Source of the DNA: Acidobacteriota bacterium
Lineage (GTDB): Bacteria; Acidobacteriota; Vicinamibacteria; Vicinamibacterales; CAVVIG01
Reading direction: 5' to 3'
Length of the DNA: 5,328 nucleotides
NCBI GenBank assembly: GCA_003222555.1
Contig: QHWL01000190.1
Location: 982 to 6,309, forward strand
Shown: in pieces, positions 4,761-5,328 of the stretch
Layout: every line of letters begins with the position of its first letter
Position numbering within the stretch: the stretch's first letter is position 1
Translations under genes and position numbers: made by a program
Notes under the pieces: model-generated
Databases searched by the model: none
Told to the model about the DNA's origin: nothing
The model's input: the letters and a program-made list of their open reading frames with translations, nothing else

Positions 4761-5328
4761 ATGGTCGTGAACATCGCTCGTCGTTCCTTTCTCGTCGGTC
4801 TCGCCGGCGCCGTCACTTTGACCCTCGGCGTCGCCGCCCAGCAAGCGACGAGCGTGGCCGCGCTGCACGCCAAGGTTCATAAGCACCTGGTCATCAAGAA
4901 CGCGATGGTGATTTACGGCAATCGAAGGCCTCCGTTTGGTCCGGCCGACGTCGTGATCGAGGACGGGCGAATTGCGACGGTGGGAACTGCCTACGACAGA
5001 GGCGTGTCGAACCCGCCTGGGACGGACGGATCGGACGCGGTTATCGACGCGACCGGTAAATATGTGATGCCGGGGATCGTCAACACACACATGCACTGGC
5101 ACGAAGAGCGCCAGCCCGGCTTGCCACAGCCCGTCCAGTACGAGCGCAACCTGTATCTCGCCGCCGGTGTCACGACCACGCGCGAGGTCGGCGGCGATTT
5201 CGACAAGTCGAAGCGATGGCAGGCCGAGAGCAACGCCCACAAGATCGTGGCGCCGCGCATTCTGGTGTACCCGGTCGTGAGCAAGGGCCGGACGGGCTCG
5301 TCCGACGAGATCCGCGCCTGGATTCGGG
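4761..5328 (+). CDS. Tat-exported metal-dependent amidohydrolase, 3' partial
   Basis: The frame is open from ATG 4761 to the window edge, giving 189 residues without a stop. Residues 6-12 (ARRSFLV) form a twin-arginine motif, followed by a hydrophobic stretch at 12-26 and a plausible cleavage after VAA (residue 26). The mature part begins like cyclic amidohydrolases: small beta-domain LVIKNAMVIYG 43-53, DVVIEDGRIATVG 63-75, then VIDATGKYVMPGIVNTHMHWH 94-114 with the metal-binding HxH pair H110 and H112. GVTTTREVGGDF at 136-147 is the next conserved block. The carboxylated lysine, later histidines and catalytic Asp lie beyond the window. The family hydrolyses C-N bonds in imides, dipeptides or related compounds; substrate cannot be told. 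The Tat signal suggests a folded, metal-loaded enzyme in the periplasm. A full member would be about 430-500 residues. It is divergent from the LOG gene, with the heptad array between. Confidence 0.88.
   Translation, partial: MVVNIARRSFLVGLAGAVTLTLGVAAQQATSVAALHAKVHKHLVIKNAMVIYGNRRPPFGPADVVIEDGRIATVGTAYDRGVSNPPGTDGSDAVIDATGKYVMPGIVNTHMHWHEERQPGLPQPVQYERNLYLAAGVTTTREVGGDFDKSKRWQAESNAHKIVAPRILVYPVVSKGRTGSSDEIRAWIR

Overview
The window looks like a piece of chromosome from a GC-rich, Gram-negative-type bacterium. A lipobox and a twin-arginine signal peptide point to exported proteins. The mix of a DUF1343/NamZ-type protein, a LVIVD-repeat lipoprotein, a DinB-fold protein, a LOG-family protein and a Tat-exported amidohydrolase resembles soil Acidobacteriota. 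That placement is inference from gene content only; no rRNA or marker gene is present.

Layout from left to right. (1) Positions 3-1151, plus strand: nearly complete DUF1343 (GH171/NamZ-type) protein, cut at its N-terminus by the window edge. (2) Positions 1152-1261: convergent gap with a CGAAG-rich imperfect inverted repeat. (3) Positions 1262-2772, minus strand: LVIVD-repeat lipoprotein gene split by an apparent one-base frameshift near 2500. It has an excellent ribosome binding site and a candidate extended -10 promoter at 2861-2869. (4) Positions 2934-3410, minus strand: DinB-fold protein with three candidate metal-binding histidines. (5) Positions 3411-3630: 220 bases with no convincing gene but with two clear hairpins and a duplicated 12-base G/C block. 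(6) Positions 3631-4494, minus strand: long-form LOG (TIGR00730-type) protein. (7) Positions 4495-4760: divergent gap holding an array of degenerate 7-base units whose right half is inverted relative to the left. A candidate extended -10 promoter and an SD follow it. (8) Positions 4761 to the window end, plus strand: Tat-exported metal-dependent amidohydrolase, cut at its C-terminus.

The genes do not form an obvious pathway. The three minus-strand genes are separated by 161 and 220 bases, each with structure or promoter-like sequence between, so they are probably separate transcription units. Possible shared themes are only general: cell-wall sugar recycling (NamZ-type), nucleotide scavenging (LOG) and envelope proteins. 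I see no phage, CRISPR, toxin, transposase or tRNA.

The most unusual material is non-coding: the heptad array between the divergent LOG and amidohydrolase genes, the hairpin-rich gap upstream of the DinB gene, and the CGAAG repeat between the convergent genes. I did not find a convincing new multi-gene system.
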